The position numbers and the translations under genes were made by a program. Of a stretch of DNA of 32,007 nucleotides, positions 8,146 to 14,911 are shown piece by piece (position 1 is the stretch's first letter; each line of letters opens with the position of its first letter). Origin of the DNA: Candidatus Baldrarchaeota archaeon (lineage in GTDB: Archaea > Asgardarchaeota > Baldrarchaeia > Baldrarchaeales > DXJG01); NCBI GenBank assembly GCA_016840485.1, contig JAEOSG010000014.1:1-32007 (forward strand), read 5' to 3'. The notes beneath the pieces were generated by a model. It was not told the origin of the DNA. It saw only the letters and a list, made by a program, of their open reading frames with translations, and searched no databases.

Positions 8146-8576
8146 TTCTCTTTTATTAATTATAGCGTTGTTTGTCAAGGAAATTTGTTGCACATACTTT
8201 TTCGTCGTATGGTACGGATTCTAGCTAATTTTTTCTTAATGTAAACTAGCTTAACTTACAGTACTATCGAATATTTAACGACCTATTAAATACATTAGTG
8301 TGATAGTTGAAATTCAAGAAAACAAACAAATTCTGTAACATGTATTTGAATTACTACGAGGCGAAATATTAAAGGTCTTATGGTTCTACTTTTTAAGTTA
8401 GGGTAAAAAAAGATTAATCATTTTTATGTTCACTTCTGTCTTATTTCAGAATAAGAGGATAAAATTATCTTTTTTGTAATAGTAAATGCTATAACACTAA
8501 AAATTTAGGCAAGATTTATAAAGTCGGAGCCAAATAGTTAATTTAATTTTCAAAGAATTAAAGAGGGGGTTATAGC
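8146..8576. other. 431-base gap with promoter only
   Basis: I see no convincing gene, RNA or repeat here. A TATA box (TTTATAAA, 8515-8522) and the GAGGGGG ribosome site before TTG 8577 belong to the following gene. The 5' half is featureless A+T-rich sequence with short T tracts that may end the mtnA transcript. Confidence 0.5.
8515..8522 (+). promoter_or_regulatory. TATA box of the secreted Ig-like/helical protein gene
   Basis: TTTATAAA with an A-rich flank lies 55 bases before TTG 8577. A start of transcription near 8545 would give a short leader containing the AGAGGGGG ribosome site. Confidence 0.6.
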
Positions 8577-9494
8577 TTGAAATATTGGTCAAAAAACATA
8601 AAGCTTATGATCACCGTCATATGCATGATCACTCTTTTACTTCTACAAAGCAATCACGCATTGGCTAACCAAGCAGACCAAGTAGAAACAGTTAAGAAAA
8701 AAGTTATAATAGATATTTCTGTAGAAGAATATGTTTATCTTCTTGTGCCGACAACTATAACCATTTTAGTAAAGGATACTGGGGGGGACCCAACTCCGTA
8801 TATTCCAGGTAAAGTGCTTATAAATGGTAGCTTATTTACCGAGTTTACTACTTCCAATGATGGCAAATTTTCCTTTATGTGGACCCCAGAAAAACTTGCA
8901 GTTTACAACTTAACGGTTGAGACCATGGAAACAGAAAATTACGCAACGAGTAAAGAAATACTACTTTTAACTGTTGAATTTTCTTTTGAAGAATTGCTTA
9001 ATGAGGCAATAAGAGAGTTGGAATACATTAAAGATGATCATGTCCTCGGTAAACACAATACCGAAAAGAAAATCTCTACTATTGAAAAGGATCTTAGAAA
9101 AGCGTTAGAATACTATGAAAAGGAAGAATACCTTAAAGCTTTCTTAAGAATTCGACATGCAACCCATTTACTTGAAAAATTGGTAAAACACTATAAGTTT
9201 ACGGAATCTTTAAGCGAAGAGCTAAAGCATATCGCTTATAAGTTAGTTATAGCTGTCAGATATAAAGTAGAAGAAGACTTAAAGTACGCTGACGACTTAG
9301 AGGAATGTTTAAAGAAACCGCATAAGATAAAAACAATGAGGATGAAGGTTTCAAACAAAGTGCTACTTGAGTTGGCTCAGCAGTTTTACGATAGAGGTAT
9401 TAACGAAATTAATGCTGAGCGGTATTCCAAGGCTATTTCACGATTTATAGTGGCTTACCGTCTAGTTAGAATTGTACTTCGCTGTGAAAAATAA
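8577..9494 (+). CDS. Secreted protein with Ig-like domain and C-terminal helical repeats, function unknown
   Basis: This 305-residue protein starts at TTG 8577, shortly after GAGGGGG. Residues 1-30 form a signal peptide (KNIKLMITVICMITLLLL, ending near NHALA). Residues about 40-135 are beta-rich and look like a bacterial-Ig-type fold (PTTITILVKDTGG ... GKVLINGSLFTEFTTSNDGKF). Residues about 138-305 are charged amphipathic helices with repeated YxxxEYxKA-type pairs (EYYEKEEYLKAF, NAERYSKAISRF), suggesting TPR-like packing. There is no C-terminal membrane segment. I do not recognise the family; cell-surface binding or scaffolding is only a guess. Confidence 0.7.
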   Translation: MKYWSKNIKLMITVICMITLLLLQSNHALANQADQVETVKKKVIIDISVEEYVYLLVPTTITILVKDTGGDPTPYIPGKVLINGSLFTEFTTSNDGKFSFMWTPEKLAVYNLTVETMETENYATSKEILLLTVEFSFEELLNEAIRELEYIKDDHVLGKHNTEKKISTIEKDLRKALEYYEKEEYLKAFLRIRHATHLLEKLVKHYKFTESLSEELKHIAYKLVIAVRYKVEEDLKYADDLEECLKKPHKIKTMRMKVSNKVLLELAQQFYDRGINEINAERYSKAISRFIVAYRLVRIVLRCEK

Positions 9495-9533
9495 CATAGC
9501 AATATTGGGTATTTTACATGGATGGGTAATGGT

Positions 9534-9989
9534 TTAAGGCTCTATCGTCTTTGGTAACGCTAATATCACTATTTCTTCTATATTTTTATACTCTTCAATT
9601 AGGGAGAATAATGGGTGAAATAGGATTCTTTCATCTTCTGCAACTGCTTTTGCAAAAGGTTCAGGTCCTATTGCAAACACTATTATCTCGCCGCTTTGAA
9701 GTTTCCCCATCAAAAGTCTTATTGGCAGATAGTGTTCAGCGAAAAGACAATTAAAAATTATATACATAATGAATTTACCTTGTATGGTTATCTCCTTTCC
9801 TTCTGGATCCACCAAAGATAGAAGATTTATTTTTTCTATTTGGTAGTTTTTGTTTTCGATGGATTTAACGAAATTGTCAAGCCATTTCTCTTTTAAAATT
9901 ACATAGTCACCTTTTAATTCTTTTAAATCAAAAACGTCATGAGTATAGATTTTTCCTCTAAATTGAGAAGTAACTTTCCATGTTTTCAA
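9534..9989 (-). CDS. Small protein of unknown function
   Basis: This 151-residue protein starts at TTG 9987-9989, because a stop codon directly precedes it in frame. No good ribosome site lies at normal distance; a GGGGGAGGT at 10018-10026 is about 30 bases upstream. The N-terminal half is mixed alpha/beta with many Lys and Glu. Residues about 75-110 (FIMYIIFNCLFAEHYLPIRL) are hydrophobic but interrupted by charges, more like a buried strand-helix than a membrane span. The C-terminus (NIEEIVILALPKTIEP) resembles an edge strand. No known motif was seen. Coding nature is supported by length and composition only. Confidence 0.55.
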   Translation of the reverse strand: MKTWKVTSQFRGKIYTHDVFDLKELKGDYVILKEKWLDNFVKSIENKNYQIEKINLLSLVDPEGKEITIQGKFIMYIIFNCLFAEHYLPIRLLMGKLQSGEIIVFAIGPEPFAKAVAEDERILFHPLFSLIEEYKNIEEIVILALPKTIEP

Positions 9990-10023
9990 CTAGAACACAT
10001 CCATCTTTAAGTAAATCTTACCT

Positions 10024-10038
10024 CCCCCTTGAAGGGGG
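10024..10038. promoter_or_regulatory. G/C palindrome upstream of the small unknown gene
   Basis: CCCCCTTGAAGGGGG is a perfect odd palindrome in A+T-rich DNA, 35-49 bases before the TTG at 9989. It could be a hairpin in the leader that hides the GGGGGAGGT sequence, or an operator. Function not known. Confidence 0.35.
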
Positions 10039-10207
10039 TTGTAACTTTATCTTTCATCAATCTATATTTAAAGGTTAGCTATCGACGCAAATCTTATTAC
10101 CGCATGTCTACAAAAAATTTGAGAATGAATTTTACAGCAAGTTTTCAATTTTGGAAACCTAACTTAAAATTAATAGTGTATGTTAATGAATTTGTAGTGT
10201 TGAGTGT

Positions 10208-10549
10208 TTACGCATAGTGGCCTCTGTTTTCTAATCTTTTTGTTTCCTTAGATGTGTCAATACTAACCCTTAATACTTGAAGAGGTTTTTCTCCTACTTG
10301 CTGTATTGATATAACGTCTTCAGGTGGAACATAAATGATATCTCCCTTCTTAACTTCTCTTCCATACTCTCCAGTACCTACCTGTCCTTTTCCACTTAAA
10401 ATATAATAGACAGTTTCTATGTCTAAACTAACCATTTCTGATATGGCTTCTCCAACGCTTAAAGTTAATATTTTAAACTCTAAAATTCTCCTTGTTCCAT
10501 CAACTAAACTAAGACCTTCGATACCTTTTTTAATAATCAAATTTTTCAC
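10208..10549 (-). CDS. Cupin-fold protein without the usual metal-binding histidines
   Basis: This 113-residue protein starts at GTG 10547-10549. The central ETVYYILSGKGQVGTGEYGR ... VKKGDIIYVPPEDVISIQQV is the two-motif pattern of a small single-domain cupin (RmlC-like barrel). In metal-dependent cupins the first motif carries HxH...E and the second a His; here these positions hold non-histidine residues and the barrel has no His at all. A metal-dependent enzyme is therefore unlikely, and ligand binding or a structural/regulatory role is more plausible. The ribosome site is weak. Its neighbours (the unknown gene downstream on the same strand, an RNA-like locus upstream) give no functional clue. 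Confidence 0.75.
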   Translation of the reverse strand: MKNLIIKKGIEGLSLVDGTRRILEFKILTLSVGEAISEMVSLDIETVYYILSGKGQVGTGEYGREVKKGDIIYVPPEDVISIQQVGEKPLQVLRVSIDTSKETKRLENRGHYA

Positions 10550-10694
10550 CGCAAGAATTTTAGATCTTGTTTTTTCTCTATTTTTTATTTTTCATCTTTT
10601 TAAGTTTCTCCACGTGAACTTTACACATAATTTTAAAATAAAACAATTTTATGACGTAAAATATTTTTGGATCACAAATTCGGGACATATTTGG

Positions 10695-10702
10695 TTTTAT
10701 AA
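10695..10702 (+). promoter_or_regulatory. TATA box for the structured RNA locus
   Basis: TTTTATAA sits about 25 bases before the G-rich beginning (10727) of the structured region. This is the spacing expected for an archaeal promoter of a stable RNA with no coding capacity downstream. Confidence 0.5.
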
Positions 10703-10724
10703 CTTATAATCACATATCAAAAAT

Positions 10725-10925
10725 AAGTGGGCGCCCTACTCCCTTCCGCCCTACAACCAATAGGTATTTTATGCAGAGGTTACATATAGCTTTTGTCTTG
10801 TAACCCCTATTACTACTTTCACAAAAATGAGGGGATAACTATGGTAAAGGTGACATCTGCTTCTAGCCTGTACGTCATCTACCCCTTTCATGTATCGTAA
10901 GGGGTTCAAACCCAGGTTTTTCTTC
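10725..10925 (+). ncRNA. Putative structured noncoding RNA of about 200 nt, family unknown
   Basis: Between the cupin gene and the roadblock-like gene lies a G+C-rich island with dense inverted repeats and no open frame. AATAGG (10759-10764) pairs with CCTATT (10806-10811), and GGTTACA (10778-10784) with TGTAACC (10799-10805), stacked on the 3' side. GGTA and GGTGAC (10843-10846, 10849-10854) pair with GTCATC-TACC (10874-10883). ACCCCTT (10881-10887) pairs with AAGGGGT (10899-10905), overlapping and so competing with the previous stem by three bases. A GGGT-TCAA-ACCC hairpin ends at about 10913 and is soon followed by TTTTT (10917-10921). CGCCCTAC occurs twice near the 5' end (10732-10739, 10747-10754). 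A TATA box lies 25 bases upstream. It does not match tRNA, 5S, SRP or RNase P signatures that I can recognise. The opposite strand also has a T tract past the island, so strand is likely but not proven. Confidence 0.5.
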
Positions 10926-11048
10926 ATCTGTCAAGATGAGTGAGTAGTTGAGAAAGATTATTAAGTTTTTTGTCCTTAAAATTCTTGGTTAAATGATGAG
11001 TGTCAGCTGCACATATATTGAATATTCATGCCGGGGAGGTCGCCGCGG

Positions 11049-11657
11049 TTGGAAAGTGTTAGTAAGGTATTGTGGGAAGAGTTTGGAATGGACCCTAACG
11101 TTTTAGGTTGGGCTGTTCTTTCTGACGATGGAACTGTTGTCGAATCTACTTTTGAAGATCTTTCAACTTTAAGAAGAATTACAAATGCCGCGAAAGAGTT
11201 AGCTGAAATAGGTAGAAGAGCAATTATAGATGGCTTTGTAGGGAAAATAGCTATCGTTAAGCTTAAGGAAGGTTTTTTGGTAGTTCAGTTTAGTAATGTT
11301 GTTCAAATGGGCTACACATTAATTAAAACCATGAGAATCATGGATAAAATCGGGCTCGTAGAAAAAGAGGCCCCAGAAATTGTTGAAGAAATTAAGGAGG
11401 AAAAATCATCCACAGAAGACTTATTAAAGATGATTCCTGTTAGATCGAGCAAGTTTTATGATCTTTTTTCTTCTGAACTCCCTGAACCATTTAAAGAATT
11501 CGAAGAAGATGCCACGGATGTTTTCCTTATGATAAATGATAAGTTTAATATCGAAGAAATAATTAATAAGCTCTCTCACATTCCCCGTGAACAAGTTATA
11601 AAAATAATTTTAAAAGCAAAAGAAGAAGGTTACGTAAGTTTAAAGGAAACTGAGTGA
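11049..11657 (+). CDS. Roadblock/LC7-like domain protein with C-terminal winged-helix-like domain
   Basis: This protein has about 202 residues. I place the start at TTG 11049, 8 bases after GGGGAGGT (11033-11040), rather than at ATG 11028, which has no ribosome site and would translate that sequence. Residues about 15-100 (LGWAVLSDDGTVVESTFEDL ... GKIAIVKLKEGFLVVQFS) have the strand-helix-strand pattern of roadblock/LC7 (MglB-like) domains, which dimerise and regulate small GTPases. A Glu-rich linker follows. Residues about 155-200 (DVFLMINDKFNIEEIINKL ... KIILKAKEEGYVSLKE) look like a winged helix and resemble a segment of the longin-like protein at 13435. No membrane segment is seen. The roadblock assignment is by pattern, not by search. 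Confidence 0.6.
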   Translation: MESVSKVLWEEFGMDPNVLGWAVLSDDGTVVESTFEDLSTLRRITNAAKELAEIGRRAIIDGFVGKIAIVKLKEGFLVVQFSNVVQMGYTLIKTMRIMDKIGLVEKEAPEIVEEIKEEKSSTEDLLKMIPVRSSKFYDLFSSELPEPFKEFEEDATDVFLMINDKFNIEEIINKLSHIPREQVIKIILKAKEEGYVSLKETE

Positions 11658-11665
11658 AACTGTTA

Positions 11666-12418
11666 TTACGCTTCCTTTAAGGGGTAGAGTGCTCTTCTTT
11701 CTAAAGCATATCCACCCAGTAGTCCTAGCAATATTGAAGATGGGAGAAATATTTCAGAAGCAAATAAGAGCACTGGTAAAGGCATACCACTTGCAAGACG
11801 TATTATACTTAAAAGGACAAGAGACGTCATTATCGCTGATGCAGCTCCAAGTTTTCTGTTTCCTGCTATGTACCCAGCTAGCAGCGAGGGAACCGTCCAT
11901 ATAAAAACAATTACTGGAAACAGGCTTCCATGGAGTTCGATTAAGGGCATCAAGAGCAAAAATAGAATAGTACTTAAAGCTGCACCCACAATAAATCCCA
12001 TAATAAGCGTAGACACTCCCCTAGCCTTTATCTTAGACACAATTAAGTTGTCGACATCTTTTGTAAACACTTCAAACTTGGAAACATCATATGTTCCCTT
12101 TTTAAGATCTTCTCCATATTTATCATAGAATTTTGTCATTATTTCATTAAGTATTTCCTCTACAAGTTTCGGGTGATCTTCTCCATCTGCCAGAGCTGCT
12201 CCCAAGAGTTCTCCTTCTTTACCCCAAATACCGTATATAAGCGTTCTTCCTGTTTGAAGTTTTATTTCCTGCAAACCATCCAAGAAGGTTTCTCTCGCGA
12301 AGTCTTCTATCGCTGAAAGAAATCCTGAAATCAGCTGCTCATCCACTTCCGTCTTGGTGTATTCTCTTTTAAATATGCATGTTCCCCCTTTTGCAATTAG
12401 ATATAGAGCTGTAATCAA
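11666..12418 (-). CDS. Longin/roadblock-like N-terminal domain fused to four membrane helices
   Basis: This 250-residue protein starts at TTG 12416-12418, after GGTGG; that start lines up residue for residue with the neighbouring paralogue, whereas an upstream TTG (12430) has no ribosome site. Residues 1-105 (MITALYLIAKGGTCIFKREY ... LISGFLSAIEDFARE) share 23 of the first 50 residues, without gaps, with the protein at 13435. The pattern of a short strand pair, a conserved C-I-F, and a long amphipathic helix is longin/roadblock-like. Four membrane helices follow at about 137-160, 165-185, 190-210 and 215-238. The N-terminal domain would face the cytosol. It is convergent with the roadblock-like gene (8-base gap). 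Function is unknown; membrane docking of a small GTPase is a hypothesis. Confidence 0.6.
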   Translation of the reverse strand: MITALYLIAKGGTCIFKREYTKTEVDEQLISGFLSAIEDFARETFLDGLQEIKLQTGRTLIYGIWGKEGELLGAALADGEDHPKLVEEILNEIMTKFYDKYGEDLKKGTYDVSKFEVFTKDVDNLIVSKIKARGVSTLIMGFIVGAALSTILFLLLMPLIELHGSLFPVIVFIWTVPSLLAGYIAGNRKLGAASAIMTSLVLLSIIRLASGMPLPVLLFASEIFLPSSILLGLLGGYALERRALYPLKEA

Positions 12419-12491
12419 TTCATCCACCAAATAGATATATCGGGTTGGTGTGTTAAAAAATTTGTGCGAAATTTTAATGATGCGATGTAGT

Positions 12492-13247
12492 TTAGGTTAT
12501 GTAGGTTCTCTCTTTTCCAGGTTCTTCTATTTTTTCTTCCTCTTCGATATCAATTCTTTCAAAAAATTCTCTTAATCTACGATCATTCAAATTTATTTTT
12601 GATACATCTATTTGGAAGCTAAATTTGTCGTTAAGAAGATTTACAAGAACTTCGGAAGCCTTTGGATCCATCTTTAAGTTTTCATATGTCTCTGCAAGAA
12701 GCACGACCCCATCAATACCATAATATACTTTCCCATAGGTTGGAATAAGACCGTTTGCACCGGTTATTGTTCCTCCATTGAAAAGTACAGCATTATCGTG
12801 GTCTAAAAACTGTTTGAGGAGTTCTTCACTTGTAGCTGCAACATGTATTTTAGGTTGTTCGGGCACTCTCCCCATGCTGTACGCTGCCAGTGCAATTATA
12901 AGTTCACATCCAAACTCGTGAAACTTTTGTGCAATGAATTTAGAATATTCGTGAAGACCAAGTGAGCTTAAAGGTTGAGCATCTCCAGTTAGAAATAAGA
13001 AGTCTCGATCTTTACCTTTATAGAGGAAAATTGAGCTTTTTAGTGGCCGTGCAACCCCATTTTTCCCGACTACAATCCACGCAGGATAATCGTACGGAAA
13101 GATATCCATGATCCTTTTAGCGTTTAATTCTACTATCATTCTTACTACAGCTAGCTTTCCAACTCTCGCTATTCCGGGTAACCCTACTATAGCTATTGGA
13201 TGATTAAGATATTCTCTTTTTACTTCTTGATATATTTTTGTTCGCAT
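12492..13247 (-). CDS. PAC2-family protein (proteasome assembly chaperone homologue)
   Basis: This 251-residue COG2047/PAC2-type protein shows PIAIVGLPGIARVGKLAVVR at the N-terminus, LIIALAAYSMGRVPEQPKIH in the middle and FNGGTITGANGLIPTYG, the family hallmark, around residue 155-175. The C-terminus is a charged Glu-rich tail ending RTYIT. In archaea, PAC2-like proteins (PbaA/PbaB) are linked to proteasome assembly, where a C-terminal hydrophobic-Tyr-x motif docks to the 20S ring; the tail here has Tyr third from the end, which would fit, but that is inference. The ATG at 13245-13247 is the start. It is divergent from the tail-anchored longin-like gene and next to its four-helix paralogue. 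Confidence 0.85.
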   Translation of the reverse strand: MRTKIYQEVKREYLNHPIAIVGLPGIARVGKLAVVRMIVELNAKRIMDIFPYDYPAWIVVGKNGVARPLKSSIFLYKGKDRDFLFLTGDAQPLSSLGLHEYSKFIAQKFHEFGCELIIALAAYSMGRVPEQPKIHVAATSEELLKQFLDHDNAVLFNGGTITGANGLIPTYGKVYYGIDGVVLLAETYENLKMDPKASEVLVNLLNDKFSFQIDVSKINLNDRRLREFFERIDIEEEEKIEEPGKERTYIT

Positions 13248-13270
13248 TTTTTGACCGCCGAAACTTTCGC

Positions 13271-13282
13271 TCCATTAATGGA
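13271..13282. promoter_or_regulatory. Palindrome between PAC2 and longin-like genes
   Basis: TCCATTAATGGA is a perfect 12-base palindrome, 24 bases before the PAC2 start and about 90 bases before the TATA box of the divergent longin-like gene. It is placed where a regulator could act on either promoter. No regulator is identified. Confidence 0.35.
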
Positions 13283-13370
13283 AATATTTTACGTCTCTTT
13301 AAGTTTACTATTGTAGGAACTGCTACATCAATTGCGAGGTTCTCAAAAATGAAAGAGATATATGGTGAAA

Positions 13371-13378
13371 TTTTATAT
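13371..13378 (+). promoter_or_regulatory. TATA box of the tail-anchored longin-like gene
   Basis: TTTTATAT after GGTGAAA predicts transcription from about 13400, which would make ATG 13405 almost leaderless but leave a normal short leader with GAGGATC before ATG 13435. Confidence 0.5.
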
Positions 13379-13434
13379 GTTAGAAATATAGGTTAAAAGG
13401 TTGAATGTACAAAATTAATGAAGAGGATCGCAAT

Positions 13435-14394
13435 ATGATTTATAACATTTGGATTATTGATTCTTCTGGGCTTTGTATATTTTATAGGTCGTATGGGGGG
13501 TTTAAGACAGACCCACATCTAATTTCCGGATTTTTTACGGCTATATATAATTTTGCTAGGGAAGTGGGAGGAGATAGATTAGAAACCATTTCCATGCAAG
13601 ATACGGCCTTTACTTTCCTTGTTTCAAAGAATATACTTTTTGTGGTTGCTTCAGATGATAAAACTGGAAATGAAGGTAAAGAACTTCTAAAAGTAATTGA
13701 AAAGGAGTTCTTTAAGAGGTTTGAGCGGAAACTTGTTCTTTTTAGCGATATGCTTCGGGAAACCCCTGAAGTTTTAGCCTTCCAACATTTTGTAGACGCC
13801 TTAGTTGAGAAAATTAACGCTAAACCCACAGTTTTACTGGAAATTAAACTTGGAAAAGAGTTGGAAAATATTTATCCAAAGCGATTATGTAGTATTATCG
13901 AATTACTAAAACGAGGTTCTAGAATTCGCGAAGAAATCATGAGGAAATTTGGTTTAGAAGGATTAGATGTTTTAAGCATTGCAGATGGAACTCGTAATAT
14001 AGTAGAAATTTCTGAAATTGTTGGTCTACCACCTCCAAGAACTCTCGAAATAATAGAATATGCTAGACAACATGGATGGCTGACGATGCGATCAATCGGT
14101 AAAGCAGAGATCTCGAGTATTATCGAGAGTTTTCTTAGAGGGGAGATAAACATCAGGGAAGTTGGAGAAAAATTATCTAAAGTTTATGGAAGAAAGGTGG
14201 ATGAAGAAACCATAATGAGACTAATAGAACCTGCTAAAAGAATTGAAGGAAGCATTAAAAAGAGTTTGTCTGCGTCGTTAAGAAGAAGATCAGTTGTAAA
14301 AAAAGAAACTGTCTCGAAAATAGCATTTTTAGCTGCAATAACGACCCTAATTTTAGTGTTGATTTTACTGTTCACAAAAAATGTTAGAATCTAA
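13435..14394 (+). CDS. Tail-anchored protein with longin/roadblock-like N-terminal domain
   Basis: This protein has 319 residues. Residues 1-105 (MIYNIWIIDSSGLCIFYRSY ... HLISGFFTAIYNFARE) are paralogous to the four-helix protein at 11666-12418. Residues about 165-220 (GLDVLSIADGTRNIVEISEI ... IIEYARQHGWLTM) form a winged-helix-like region that resembles the C-terminus of the roadblock-like protein. A charged, helical stretch follows, and residues 295-314 (IAFLAAITTLILVLILLF) form one membrane helix, leaving a short KNVRI tail. The order of longin-like domain, helical middle and C-terminal anchor recalls longin SNAREs, but no SNARE heptad motif is evident. ATG 13435 is chosen over ATG 13405 because of GAGG 8 bases ahead and alignment with the paralogue. 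The 'longin' label is from pattern only. Confidence 0.62.
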   Translation: MIYNIWIIDSSGLCIFYRSYGGFKTDPHLISGFFTAIYNFAREVGGDRLETISMQDTAFTFLVSKNILFVVASDDKTGNEGKELLKVIEKEFFKRFERKLVLFSDMLRETPEVLAFQHFVDALVEKINAKPTVLLEIKLGKELENIYPKRLCSIIELLKRGSRIREEIMRKFGLEGLDVLSIADGTRNIVEISEIVGLPPPRTLEIIEYARQHGWLTMRSIGKAEISSIIESFLRGEINIREVGEKLSKVYGRKVDEETIMRLIEPAKRIEGSIKKSLSASLRRRSVVKKETVSKIAFLAAITTLILVLILLFTKNVRI

Positions 14395-14611
14395 TTCTGG
14401 AAATGTTTGCTAATAACCCGCAGTTTTATGTGATCTTTTAAAATAAATCGACACTTTATCTGAAAAGCATTAGATTTTGAATTAGGCTTACTGCCTAAAT
14501 GTGCAATGTAAAGACATATATAGGGGGTACTTAATTTCATGTTGCTCTTCATCACTAATATTTATCTAGTTGAAAGTTGTTATTTCTATTAGTGTTACGG
14601 AGGGCGATTTG

Positions 14612-14863
14612 ATGATAGCGTTTATACTCATAGTTACGAAACCAGATACCGAAGAACAAATACTAAGTAAACTTTCGGAACACGAAGAAGTTATAGAAGC
14701 ACATTTTGTAACGGGAGAATTTGACATTATAGCAAAAGTACGAGGAAAGGACATAAAAGAAATCAGTGAATTTGTTAGTAAAAAAATTAGGACTTGGGAA
14801 GGAGTGCAGAGAACGGTAACAGCCTTATCCATTAAGGAAATCAGAGGCAAGTCTGCTTATTAA
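14612..14863 (+). CDS. Stand-alone Lrp/AsnC ligand-binding (RAM) domain
   Basis: This 83-residue protein starts at ATG 14612, 5 bases after GGAGGGCG. MIAFILIVTKPDTEEQILSK ... EAHFVTGEFDIIAKVRGKD ... VQRTVTALSIKEI is the alpha-beta RAM fold of Lrp/AsnC regulators, with the typical VTGEFD turn. No DNA-binding domain precedes it. Such free RAM proteins form ring-like assemblies and bind amino acids, and may modulate full-length Lrp proteins. With iorAB, peptidases and TldD/E nearby, amino-acid sensing would make sense, but there is no direct link. Confidence 0.85.
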   Translation: MIAFILIVTKPDTEEQILSKLSEHEEVIEAHFVTGEFDIIAKVRGKDIKEISEFVSKKIRTWEGVQRTVTALSIKEIRGKSAY

Positions 14864-14911
14864 CATTCACAATTTAATGCACTGCAAAATAGTAACATCT
14901 ATAGATTCGAA

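Noticed and set aside
10029-10217. Rightward 62-codon frame between the unknown gene and the cupin gene
   Set aside because: No ribosome site, composition like random A+T-rich DNA, and it runs into the end of the cupin gene.
10870-10925. A tRNA T-arm-like GGGGTTCAAACCC inside the structured region, suggesting a tRNA
   Set aside because: With the loop TTCAAAC the flanking five-base arms do not pair beyond two bases, and no anticodon stem, D arm or acceptor stem fits upstream. It reads better as a small GGGT-TCAA-ACCC hairpin before a T tract.
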